Origin: an uncultured Rhodopila sp.
GTDB taxonomy: Bacteria > Pseudomonadota > Alphaproteobacteria > Acetobacterales > Acetobacteraceae
Assembly: GCA_903851415.1 (NCBI GenBank)
Contig: CAINOE010000022.1
Location: 1-64,000, forward strand
Reading direction: 5' to 3'
Length of the DNA stretch: 64,000 nucleotides
Shown: piece after piece, positions 41,978-50,139 of the stretch
Layout: each line of letters opens with the position of its first letter
Position numbering within the stretch: the stretch's first letter is position 1
Made by a program: the position numbers and the translations under genes
Notes under the pieces: model-generated
What the model was told of the DNA's origin: nothing
The model's input: the letters and a program-made list of their open reading frames with translations, nothing else
Databases searched by the model: none

Positions 41978-44170
41978 GTGACAGCAAACCTGGACGGGCC
42001 TTCGCCTTCGCACCGTTCGGCCGCCGTGACGCGGGTTCCCGGCCGGAGGAGAAGGCTTTCGTTCTCCGCTCTCGGCGCAATCCCCGCCCTTGCCCTCGCC
42101 ATCACCTACGCAACCCGGGTCGCCGCAGATGCACATTTTTCCGCGCCGGCTCCCACCGCCTTCGTAACCGACCGCAACGGCACCTTCCTGACACAGGCGG
42201 GCCACATATCGACCCGCCCGGACGGTGGACGTCAGGTGGAGTACGGCTACTGGCCAATCACCCCGCCGGACCCGGTGGTGCGCGCGACGCTCGCGCTGGA
42301 GGATCGGCGGTTCCGGTGGCATCCCGGGGTCGATCCGCTCGCCGTCCTGCGTGCCGCCTGGCAACATCTCCGCGGCGGCCATCGTTCAGGCGCGTCCACG
42401 CTGGCGATGCAGGTGGCGCGCATGCAGCATCCGCGGCCTCGCACATTGTGGGCCAAGGCGGTGGAGGCCGGGACGGCCGTGGCGCTGACCGTTCGCTACG
42501 GACGCGCGGCGATACTGGAGCAGTATCTCCGGCTGGCGCCCTACGGCGAGAACAGCCACGGCATCGCACATGCGGCGCGATGGTATTTCGACACCCCGGC
42601 CGGGGACTTGACCCCGGCGCAGGCGGCGCTGCTCTGCGGCATCCCGCAGGCACCGAGCCGACTCGCGCCGCGCGGCGCCGGGCTGCCACGGGCCGCCGCC
42701 CGTGCCCGGCTGGCGCTGAAGGCGGCTGAACTGCCGGCGGCCGAGCTGGCGCAGGCGCTTGCCGAACTGGATCATCTGGCGCCCGTGCCGGCGCCCCGCC
42801 GCCCGGCCTCGCTGCAGACGGTGCCGCGGCTTGAGGCGCTCGCGCGCGCCGCCGGCGGCACGCGCCTGCGGGCGACGCTGGATCTGCCGACGCAGGAGCA
42901 GGTCTCGCGGATGGCGGCGGCCCATCTGGCGGCATGGAAACGTTTCGGCGCGCAACAGGTGGCGGTGATGGTGGTCCGCCGCGGCAGCCGGGCGGTGCTG
43001 GTGGACGTGACATCCGCCGGCGGCGCCTCGCAACCGGGCGGCGCCATCGACTACACGACGGTGCTGCGCTCGCCCGGCAGCACGCTGAAGCCGTTCCTGT
43101 ACGCACTGGCCCTGCAACGCGGTCTGATCGCGCCCCAGGACGTGCTGGCCGATCGGCCGGAGGGTGCGGGCGGGATCGCCAATGCCGATCATGACTTCCT
43201 GGGGCCGCTGCTGCCGCGCCAGGCGTTGGCGAACTCCCGCAATGTGCCCGCCACAAACCTGCTGCGCCGGCTTGGCTTGGCGGAGGGATTTGCCTTTCTG
43301 CGGCAGCTCGGGCTGCACCGGCTGGACGGTTCGCCGGAACGCTTCGGCCTGGCGATGGCCATCGGCGCCCTGCCGACAAGCCTGGAGCGGTTGATGCGGG
43401 CGTACGCCACGCTCGCAGAAGACGGCATGGATGACGATCTGGCGTGGTTCGATGGCGCCGAACGGGACCCGCAGCGGCTGATCAGCGCGGACGCCGCCCG
43501 GCTGGTGGGACGCTTCCTCAGCGACCCGATGGCCCGGCTGCCGAGCTTTCCGCGTTACGGCTCATCCGAATTTCCGTTCGCCGTGGCGCTGAAGACCGGG
43601 ACCTCGCTGGGCTACCGCGACGCGTGGACCATCGCATGGTCGCGCGCCTATCTGATCGGCGTTTGGGTGGGCCGCGCGGATGCCGGGCCGATGACGCGGC
43701 TCAGCGGCGCCCGAGCGGCCGCCGGGTTGGCGCAGGCGGTGATGCTGTGGCTGCATGGCGCCGGGCGCAACGACCTGATGGCAGGCGAACTCGCCGCCCC
43801 GGAAGGACGCCGCGAGACGGAGCTTTGCCCGGATGCGGCGTGCAGCCAGCGTCTGACCGAATGGGTCGATCCGGCAGTGCCGCCGCGCCCGGAGACCGGT
43901 AGCGCGCGTCTCGCCATCGTCCAACCGGAACCGGACAGCCATGTCTGGCGCAATCCTGACGCGCCGCCGGGGCTGAACCGGCTGGTGCTGCGCGCGACCG
44001 CCGCGCCGCCGATCGGCCAGATCGTTTGGCTGGTCGATGGCCAGCCGGTCGCGGTGGGTGCGCCGGATGCGCCGCTGTTTTGGCGCATGGTCCCGGGGCG
44101 GCACCGGTTCCAGGTGCGGCTGCCGCTTCAGGACGACGCCTCCCGGCCGGTGACGGTTGTCGTGGAGTAG
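41978..44170 (+). CDS. pbpC: Penicillin-binding protein 1C
   Basis: A 730-residue bifunctional peptidoglycan synthase anchored by one N-terminal helix (about 30-50). The glycosyltransferase domain has the catalytic Glu108 in LALEDRRFRWHPGVDP and the GASTLAMQ motif. The transpeptidase domain has SPGSTLKPF (Ser368, Lys371), SRN (420-422) and KTGTSLGYRDAW (539-541). The C-terminal 90 residues are the BiPBP_C domain typical of PBP1C. It starts at GTG. Pairing with an alpha-2-macroglobulin is widespread and is thought to defend or repair the envelope when the wall is breached. Confidence 0.95.
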   Translation: MTANLDGPSPSHRSAAVTRVPGRRRRLSFSALGAIPALALAITYATRVAADAHFSAPAPTAFVTDRNGTFLTQAGHISTRPDGGRQVEYGYWPITPPDPVVRATLALEDRRFRWHPGVDPLAVLRAAWQHLRGGHRSGASTLAMQVARMQHPRPRTLWAKAVEAGTAVALTVRYGRAAILEQYLRLAPYGENSHGIAHAARWYFDTPAGDLTPAQAALLCGIPQAPSRLAPRGAGLPRAAARARLALKAAELPAAELAQALAELDHLAPVPAPRRPASLQTVPRLEALARAAGGTRLRATLDLPTQEQVSRMAAAHLAAWKRFGAQQVAVMVVRRGSRAVLVDVTSAGGASQPGGAIDYTTVLRSPGSTLKPFLYALALQRGLIAPQDVLADRPEGAGGIANADHDFLGPLLPRQALANSRNVPATNLLRRLGLAEGFAFLRQLGLHRLDGSPERFGLAMAIGALPTSLERLMRAYATLAEDGMDDDLAWFDGAERDPQRLISADAARLVGRFLSDPMARLPSFPRYGSSEFPFAVALKTGTSLGYRDAWTIAWSRAYLIGVWVGRADAGPMTRLSGARAAAGLAQAVMLWLHGAGRNDLMAGELAAPEGRRETELCPDAACSQRLTEWVDPAVPPRPETGSARLAIVQPEPDSHVWRNPDAPPGLNRLVLRATAAPPIGQIVWLVDGQPVAVGAPDAPLFWRMVPGRHRFQVRLPLQDDASRPVTVVVE

Positions 44171-44559
44171 CTCGGATTGGTCCGCGCGCAACGGGCCGCA
44201 GGTGAGTCCCGGCACCGCCTCCGGCCCCGGCGACGACGCAGCCGGGCGGGTTCGGCGCGCCGCTGCCTCCAACGGCCACACCCGGGGCCCCCGAAGACGG
44301 CCGCGAGACAGTCGGACGAAAGTCCCGCCGAAACCCTGTTGCTGCGATGCAACCGCACCAGTTGACCTGAAAAAAGATCATGATACCGTGGCGCCAATAC
44401 TGGGATACCGGCAAAGACAGTACATGAATATCGGTGCGGCACTTGGGCGATTGTAGCAAGACCTTCCCGATGACCTCGCCTGCGGGCCGGCGCGCCGGCG
44501 GATGACGGGTGCATGACGTCTTATACCGGTCCGCGATGAGAGCGACTCTTCCCGCAAAC
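44171..44559. other. Intergenic region after pbpC
   Basis: About 390 bases without a gene that I can support. It precedes the palindromic repeat at 44560-44637. Confidence 0.4.
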
Positions 44560-44637
44560 CGTCATGGCCCGGCTTGTCCGGGCCACCTATCGCCGCACGT
44601 GCCGAAACAGGTGGCCCGGACAAGCCGGGCCATAACG
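44560..44637. repeat. REP-like palindromic repeat, copy 1
   Basis: Two 29-base arms (44560-44588 and 44609-44637), complementary except at one position, enclose a 20-base loop. The core of each arm is GGCCCGGCTTGTCCGGGCC or its complement. A second copy with nearly the same arms lies at 52101-52179 and a half copy at 60708-60738. Repeats with this ATGGCCCGGCTTGTCCGGG core are common between genes in Bradyrhizobium and Acetobacteraceae. The RNA would form a very stable hairpin. Confidence 0.8.
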
Positions 44638-44822
44638 ATCAGTGGCGGGCTTTGTGTCAAACTCAACGCGGATTGGTATTATCCTCTTCACACCCCGCGT
44701 TCTTCCCGAAATCCCATTTCCCGAGCCGCATCGGCGGCCGCGCGGACGGGCCATGCAAAGGCCGGACGGGCCGCGGCGCGAACGGCCCGGCCAATCAATG
44801 ACTTCCACTCAGACGGACACCC

Positions 44823-46148
44823 ATGCCCAGACTGTTGATCATCCAGGCCGCATGCTATCGCTCACGCGACGACCGCCGCCCGCTCCGAATCCGCAAGCGC
44901 AAGCTGATGGGTGCCGTGATGCCCTATCTCGCCGCTCTGGCGCCGCCCGGCTGGGACATCGCGCTGGTTGACGACGCGATCGAGGAGCCGGATTTCAACG
45001 CGGACGCGGACGTCGTCGCCATCACCGCCCGCATGGTCACGTCGCTGCGCGCCTACGAGATCGCCGACAGGTTTCGCGCAAGGAAGATCCCCGTTCTGAT
45101 GGGCGGCCCGCACGCGACGTTCTACGCCGATGAGATGGCCCAACACGCCGACGGCGTATGCATCGGGGAGGCGGAGGAGATCTTCCCGACGATGCTGGAG
45201 GACGCGGCGGCCGGGCGCCTGCGGCAATTCTATCAGCGCGAGACGGCCGCCAGCATGCAGGGAATGCCGACTCCGCGGTGGGATCTGCTCAAGCCGAAGG
45301 ACTACGTGTTCTACCGGCCCGTCGTCATCCAGCAGTCGCGCGGCTGCCCCTATACCTGCGATTTCTGCGCCGAGCGCCGGCTGAACGGCGATTACGGCTA
45401 CCGCGACCGCCCGGCCGAGGAAGTTGTCGAGGAAATCAGGAAGTCCGGCAGCCGCCACATCTTCTTCGCCGCCAGCCAGTTCGTCGGCCACAAGAAGCGG
45501 ACGATGGAGCTGCTTGAGGCGCTGATCCCGCTGAAAATCCGCTGGTCGGCGCTGTTCTCGCCCCGTTTCGGACTGGACGCCGAGTTCCTCGACCTGGCGC
45601 AGAAATCCGGGCTGCTGCATGTGAACATGGGGATCGAGAGCATCTCCCAGGACACGTTGAAGACCATGCACAAGGAATTCAACAAATCCCACAGCTACTC
45701 CGACATGATCGGCAATCTCAACAAGCGGAACATCAGCTTCTCGTTCAACTTCGTCTTCGGCGCGGATGCGGACGATCAAAGCATCTTCCCCGCGACGCTG
45801 GAGTTCCTGAAGGAGCACAAGGTCCCGGCGGCCTATTTCAACCTCCTGGTTCCGCTGCGCGGCACGCCGCTTTGGGACCGGATGAAGGGCGAGGACCGCA
45901 TCATCGATGAGGCCAACATGGAACGCTGGCCCGGCACCTTCTGCCACATCCTGCCGGCGCAGATGTCGAAGGAGCAGTTGGTGGATCAGGTGCGGAAGCT
46001 GCAGCGCGACTTCTACACGGTGCGCTCGATGGTGCAGCGTTTGCGGATTCCCCGCACGCAGGCGGATCTGGCATCCTGGAACGTGAACCTGACCCAGAGG
46101 AAAGTGGCGCTGAATTCCGATAGCATGTGCGAGTTCAGCGAATTCTGA
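44823..46148 (+). CDS. B12-binding-domain radical SAM enzyme
   Basis: A 441-residue enzyme. Residues about 30-140 form a cobalamin-binding-type Rossmann domain (VAITARMVTSLRAYEI, VLMGGPHATFY and GEAEEIFP). The radical SAM core follows, with the 4Fe-4S cysteines in QSRGCPYTCDFCAERR (Cys175, Cys179, Cys182). The C-terminal part has the PLRGTPLWDRM segment common in this class. Relatives include methyltransferases and enzymes of lipid or hopanoid modification, so the substrate is not assigned. A cupredoxin gene follows within 20 bases and is probably co-transcribed. Confidence 0.88.
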   Translation: MPRLLIIQAACYRSRDDRRPLRIRKRKLMGAVMPYLAALAPPGWDIALVDDAIEEPDFNADADVVAITARMVTSLRAYEIADRFRARKIPVLMGGPHATFYADEMAQHADGVCIGEAEEIFPTMLEDAAAGRLRQFYQRETAASMQGMPTPRWDLLKPKDYVFYRPVVIQQSRGCPYTCDFCAERRLNGDYGYRDRPAEEVVEEIRKSGSRHIFFAASQFVGHKKRTMELLEALIPLKIRWSALFSPRFGLDAEFLDLAQKSGLLHVNMGIESISQDTLKTMHKEFNKSHSYSDMIGNLNKRNISFSFNFVFGADADDQSIFPATLEFLKEHKVPAAYFNLLVPLRGTPLWDRMKGEDRIIDEANMERWPGTFCHILPAQMSKEQLVDQVRKLQRDFYTVRSMVQRLRIPRTQADLASWNVNLTQRKVALNSDSMCEFSEF

Positions 46149-46168
46149 AACTGGTTTTCGAGGGGGGA

Positions 46169-46573
46169 ATGATGCGGATCGTCCAAAGCGCTGTGGCTGT
46201 CGTGCTTGTGGCGGTGCCGGGACTGCCGTGCGCCATCGCCCAGCCGGCCGCCGCCGGCCAGACCGTCACGGTCACCCTGTCGAACTTTGCATTCGAACCG
46301 GAGCACCTGCGGCTGAAGGTGGGCGTTCCGGTCCGGCTGCGTCTGGTGAACGACAGCTCCGGCGCGCACGACTTCAGCGCCCCGGCGTTCTTCGCCGCCA
46401 GCAGCTTTCCGCCCGGAACGTCGGCACCGAAGGACGGCGACGTCGATGTCGCGGGCCACGACTCGGTGGAGATCAACCTGATCCCCCGCACCGCCGGCAC
46501 GTATCGTCTCAGGTGTACCCATTTCCTGCATGGCCTGTTCGGCATGCATGGGTCGATCGAGGTGAGTCCGTAG
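46169..46573 (+). CDS. Periplasmic cupredoxin-like copper protein
   Basis: A 134-residue exported protein. A signal peptide of about 25 residues is followed by a single beta-barrel of the plastocyanin/azurin type. The likely copper ligands are the His in SGAHDFSAP (His67) and Cys116, His121 and Met126 in YRLRCTHFLHGLFGMHG. GAGGGGGG precedes tandem ATG codons at 46169 and 46172. It would carry electrons or bind copper in the periplasm. It is encoded directly after the radical SAM enzyme, which is cytoplasmic, so a functional link is not obvious. Confidence 0.82.
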   Translation: MMRIVQSAVAVVLVAVPGLPCAIAQPAAAGQTVTVTLSNFAFEPEHLRLKVGVPVRLRLVNDSSGAHDFSAPAFFAASSFPPGTSAPKDGDVDVAGHDSVEINLIPRTAGTYRLRCTHFLHGLFGMHGSIEVSP

Positions 46574-46720
46574 GCGGAGCGGCCCGGATCGTGAAAATCT
46601 TCGGCCACTGCCGCTTGACAATCGGGCGTTGGGGTTCACGTTACATTCTATTCTCCCGGCGATCCGGGATCACATTCGCACTGGCCGGATGGTGCTGGTG
46701 GTTGCGGTCGAGACCATGCG

Positions 46721-46957
46721 ATGCAGGGATGCCTATCCGAGTTGAGACAGACCGTGGCCGATTTTGATCATCCGACGTTCAAGGACTTTACCGACGTAAC
46801 CCTGGCGCAGCCGATTGTTGTGCAAGGGATCGCCATGCCCGCGGGCTCGCGCGGCGTCATTCTGGCGGCCTGGGCGGATGGACAGGCCTACGAGGTTGAG
46901 TTCGAAACACCCCGCCATGTCCTGCTGACTGTTGAGGCGGAGTGCCTCCGGGCGTGA
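46721..46957 (+). CDS. DUF4926-like small protein
   Basis: A 78-residue protein whose core (FTDVTLAQPIVVQGIAMPAGSRGVI and AYEVEFETP) follows the DUF4926 pattern, a short SH3-like beta barrel. Translation may start at ATG 46721 or at GTG 46754 (MADFDHPTF), the latter giving the usual length. DUF4926 genes often occur with toxin-like DUF6883 or nuclease genes in accessory DNA; no such partner is visible directly beside it. It marks the start of an accessory-looking patch up to about 50 kb. Confidence 0.6.
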   Translation: MQGCLSELRQTVADFDHPTFKDFTDVTLAQPIVVQGIAMPAGSRGVILAAWADGQAYEVEFETPRHVLLTVEAECLRA

Positions 46958-47495
46958 TTTGGTTGCCCAATGCCAGATCACTGCAGGTTAACGGTGCGGA
47001 TGATCGATGATGGGCAGACGATCCCACGCTTCGTCAGCGGCTACACGAGCCCGGCCCCTCCGCCTGCATTCCCAAACCTTCCCTATAGGTCGTCGCTTCC
47101 ATGAACCAACCACATCAAGATCGAAGGTTGAACTGCCCGCTTGGGGTGTACCGGACGCAGATATTCGCACCTGCGATGGCTGGTTTGCGCCCAACATGGT
47201 CGTTCAGACGAGCGGCACCGTTTCTCCAGAGCAGTCGTTCATGGGCACAGCGGCAAATGGCGGATGGGTGGATTTCACTGTCTCCGCTATCGGACGCGAC
47301 GATGGGAAACCGGACATTTGGCCTGTGGCAAGGCCTAACCGGGAGCGGAGCGCTAGCTTGAGGAGTTAACAATAATAAGCAGATGTTCGTTGAATGATGA
47401 TCGACGACACGATGCGTCGAACGTTGCAAGCCATTGCAGCGCCTGGGAGGGATACCGGTCCGGCGATCTGTTACCCAAAGCGTACGTTCATAATG
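46958..47495. other. Region without a confident gene
   Basis: About 540 bases, less GC-rich than the core. Short open frames occur in all directions, none with a good start or a recognisable product. It may hold decayed accessory sequence. Confidence 0.3.
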
Positions 47496-47705
47496 TCAAA
47501 CCTGCACACTCCATTCCGAAAGTTTCATCCGGCGATGACAACCGCAGCATTCCACCACGCAATCCGAACTCTGTAGATTTCCATTTTTGCGACCATACAC
47601 AATGCAGATAGTCGCGCCGCAATGAGGATTGGGGCAACGACCGCCCTGTGATAAAGTCGTCATTGTCACTGGCACTTCGATATCGGGATTTCTATCTGAA
47701 GTCAT
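47496..47705 (-). CDS. Small zinc-ribbon protein
   Basis: A 69-residue protein with two cysteine pairs in a zinc-ribbon arrangement: GGRCPNPHCGATICIVY (Cys24, Cys29) and VVECCGCHRRMKLSEW (Cys53/54, Cys56). Such small ribbons bind nucleic acid or protein. It is taken from the ATG at 47705; the frame is open further upstream but runs toward the neighbouring gene. It lies 68 bases after the large DUF4209 gene on the same strand and may be its partner. Confidence 0.55.
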   Translation of the reverse strand: MTSDRNPDIEVPVTMTTLSQGGRCPNPHCGATICIVYGRKNGNLQSSDCVVECCGCHRRMKLSEWSVQV

Positions 47706-47773
47706 TTTAGCCTCTATTTCGATCAGGTGGGCATGGTTGCCGCGTGCCGCGTGCCTTGCGCCCTCGGCATCGG

Positions 47774-49645
47774 TCACCGTTCCTCGGACAAGTGAGGGGT
47801 CACTAATTCGTCCCATCCCCGGAGCACGAACAGGCAGCATAGGCGGTATATCAACCAGTTCGCATAATACACATTCGGGTGGTAGCAATCGCCTCCGCTC
47901 AGTTGCCCATGCGCGACCTCGTGGCGCAACGCTGGCCCTGGCCTCGTGTTAAAAAGACGATCGATCTCCCACGCGAGCGCGGGTGTAAGGATTTCCTCCA
48001 ACTCGGGTCGAAAACGGACAAAGATGTTTTTCAACGACAGGTCCTGCTCGGTGCTGTCATCCCCCCGCTTTGATGGATCGGCACCGCCGAGCTTCAAAAT
48101 CTGACGCAGGCACGGCTCCAACTGCGGAATCAAGAGATGAGCCGCCGACATGAAGTCCCCCTGAAAGAATCTAGTGAATCCAAGAGCCATAATCGGCTTC
48201 TGCGCCTCAGGGACGAATGCAGAAAACCCGACGATTGCCTCGAAATGACGCGGTATCAGACCGAACCTAGCTTGTATAATTATTTTTGCGGGTTCAATAT
48301 ACGCAGCTACCGCGCGTTGACGGTGAATACTTTCCGACCGGTCGATCATATGGGTGAACCAAACATCGTCCGGTTCGCCATCGTGCGGCGCCCCCGGCGA
48401 TTTCGTCACCGTGCGGCCTTCGCTGTCCACATACGTGAAGGGCGTCATTGCCATCAGTGGGGACGCCCTCGCCGCCTCCATGACATCAGCGCGAAGTTGC
48501 TCAGGGTCACGCGAATTATCAAGTAATGCAAAAGTCCGCAAAGCGTCGGACAGCCCGAGGCCATCGAAGTGCTCCGCGACCTTTTTCGGTGTATCCCCTA
48601 TTTCCAGATCAAATTCGAACGACCCCAATTGCTTCATCGATTCCTTCTGAAGTCGACGCAGATCAGCTTCGAGCTTGATCTCCAACTCCTCTTGTCCCAG
48701 CACATGTCGTAGCTGCTGTAGGGCCTCCATGACCCATGACGCCTCGGCACCTGCGCCACTAACCTGTCCACGCATTGCAAGGGTTTGTCCCACAGCGCCC
48801 ATCAGGCATCGTTGACGAGAGGCCGGGTCTTTCAAACTCTGGTAGAGACGGGCTGCCAAATCCCAGGCGGATTTGACCGCAATCGGGTAGCCACCATGCG
48901 GAACAGCTTCTGCGGCGGCCTCCAACTCGGGAGCGAGTGTTGCCGCATCCTTCAGGCGGAACTCAAGAGCCAACTCTGCCAACTGAACGAAGATACCAAT
49001 ATCGCCCTGCTCGCGTGTAGCGCTGTAGAGCCGATCGAAACTATCAACTACATTCTGCGGCTTGCTGCCAGTCTTGCTCGTGAAACGCGCGATTTGCAGC
49101 GCTCGGTGCAGCGGGGTCTTCGCCGCGATACCCGGCTTTAGGCCATACAGCGTCTTTAGCTTCCCACCTATAAGCCCGTTGACAATCTCGCAATAGGCTT
49201 CGATGGCGGCGACCGCTGAAGCAGCGTCACGCCTGTTGTTTGACCATGCCACGTCAGCAAGCCTGGCTCTCAAGGCTGAACTGTCGATTCCGCTCACGAT
49301 CGCCCCTAGCGATTCCGCCGCCTCGCCGCGATAGTCCTCGACCACAGGCGACTGCCTGCCGTTCGTAAACGAGAACAGCGGATGCCAGATATTCCCCGGG
49401 TCCGATGGATGTAGCCCAATGCTGCAAATTTGTGCGATTAGCAGATACACGGCCTGTGCCGGCTCGTCATTGAGCGCCTTTGCAGCCGCGAAGGCTTGCT
49501 CGTAGAGCCGATACATATCGTGTGAATCAGCGATGTCGTGTCCGCGGATTGGCGCTTCAATGTCAACGGCATCGAAGTCAGCTTTCGTCGCAAGACGCGG
49601 TTGCTGCGGAGGGTCATCCGAGTCTTCCTTATTATCCATCGTCAT
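47774..49645 (-). CDS. DUF4209-type protein with HEPN-like RxxxxH motif
   Basis: A 623-residue soluble, mostly helical protein. The N-terminal 500 residues resemble the large helical domain of DUF4209 proteins (I believe the part now called DUF7380), with segments such as YEQAFAAAKALNDEPAQAVY. The C-terminus carries RPGPALRHEVAHGQLSGGDC followed by ANWLIYRLCCLF. The RHEVAH stretch (Arg574, His579) fits the R-x4-H signature of HEPN ribonucleases, including a polar residue after the arginine. The gene is isolated, less GC-rich than the core, and followed by a zinc-ribbon gene. An RNA-cleaving defence effector is one possibility; it has not been shown for this family as far as I know. Confidence 0.72.
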   Translation of the reverse strand: MTMDNKEDSDDPPQQPRLATKADFDAVDIEAPIRGHDIADSHDMYRLYEQAFAAAKALNDEPAQAVYLLIAQICSIGLHPSDPGNIWHPLFSFTNGRQSPVVEDYRGEAAESLGAIVSGIDSSALRARLADVAWSNNRRDAASAVAAIEAYCEIVNGLIGGKLKTLYGLKPGIAAKTPLHRALQIARFTSKTGSKPQNVVDSFDRLYSATREQGDIGIFVQLAELALEFRLKDAATLAPELEAAAEAVPHGGYPIAVKSAWDLAARLYQSLKDPASRQRCLMGAVGQTLAMRGQVSGAGAEASWVMEALQQLRHVLGQEELEIKLEADLRRLQKESMKQLGSFEFDLEIGDTPKKVAEHFDGLGLSDALRTFALLDNSRDPEQLRADVMEAARASPLMAMTPFTYVDSEGRTVTKSPGAPHDGEPDDVWFTHMIDRSESIHRQRAVAAYIEPAKIIIQARFGLIPRHFEAIVGFSAFVPEAQKPIMALGFTRFFQGDFMSAAHLLIPQLEPCLRQILKLGGADPSKRGDDSTEQDLSLKNIFVRFRPELEEILTPALAWEIDRLFNTRPGPALRHEVAHGQLSGGDCYHPNVYYANWLIYRLCCLFVLRGWDELVTPHLSEER

Positions 49646-50139
49646 GCGCCTCCCGGTGCATCAGAGAAATAACTGGATCTGTATCGGCGTCTCAGCCCGA
49701 CTCGTCAATTCCTCAAAGTTCGTCAGCAGAGGCGTTTCCGCAACGCTGTTCCTTGAGCCTGTCCGCGCGAATGACTTTCGGGTATATGTCTGGGAGGTAT
49801 CGGCGGCGTCGAAGTGCGGCGTGTTCAAGCCACGGAACTCGGAACATTACTGCGTGCCGTAAGTTCCGAGACGACAAATGACCGCACTCGGAATTGCCCG
49901 CTCGGCATTTCGGCTGCCGTGGTGGTTCGAAACCAGCCAAACCGTTCAGGTGGAACGAACGGCAGTTTCCGGCCTTACCCGCTCCAAAGCCGCCCTTCCG
50001 CTGTCGGCCGATCTCGGCCGTATGGGCGGCAGCCGCAATAGACCGCCCGGGCCGCAATGGGCCATCGGCCAACGAACCGCCACCTATGATCGGCTTCCCG
50101 GAAATACCATACCGACCGCGCGCAGCCGTAAACACCGCC
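49646..50139. other. Region without a confident gene
   Basis: About 490 bases between two minus-strand genes. An open frame of 165 codons on the minus strand has no start signal and an Arg/Gly-rich product, so it is not called. A short inverted repeat, CTCGGAAC (49838-49845) and GTTCCGAG (49863-49870), is present. The sequence around GGTTCGAAACCAGCCAAACC resembles intergenic repeats seen in related genomes, but this needs a search. Confidence 0.3.
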
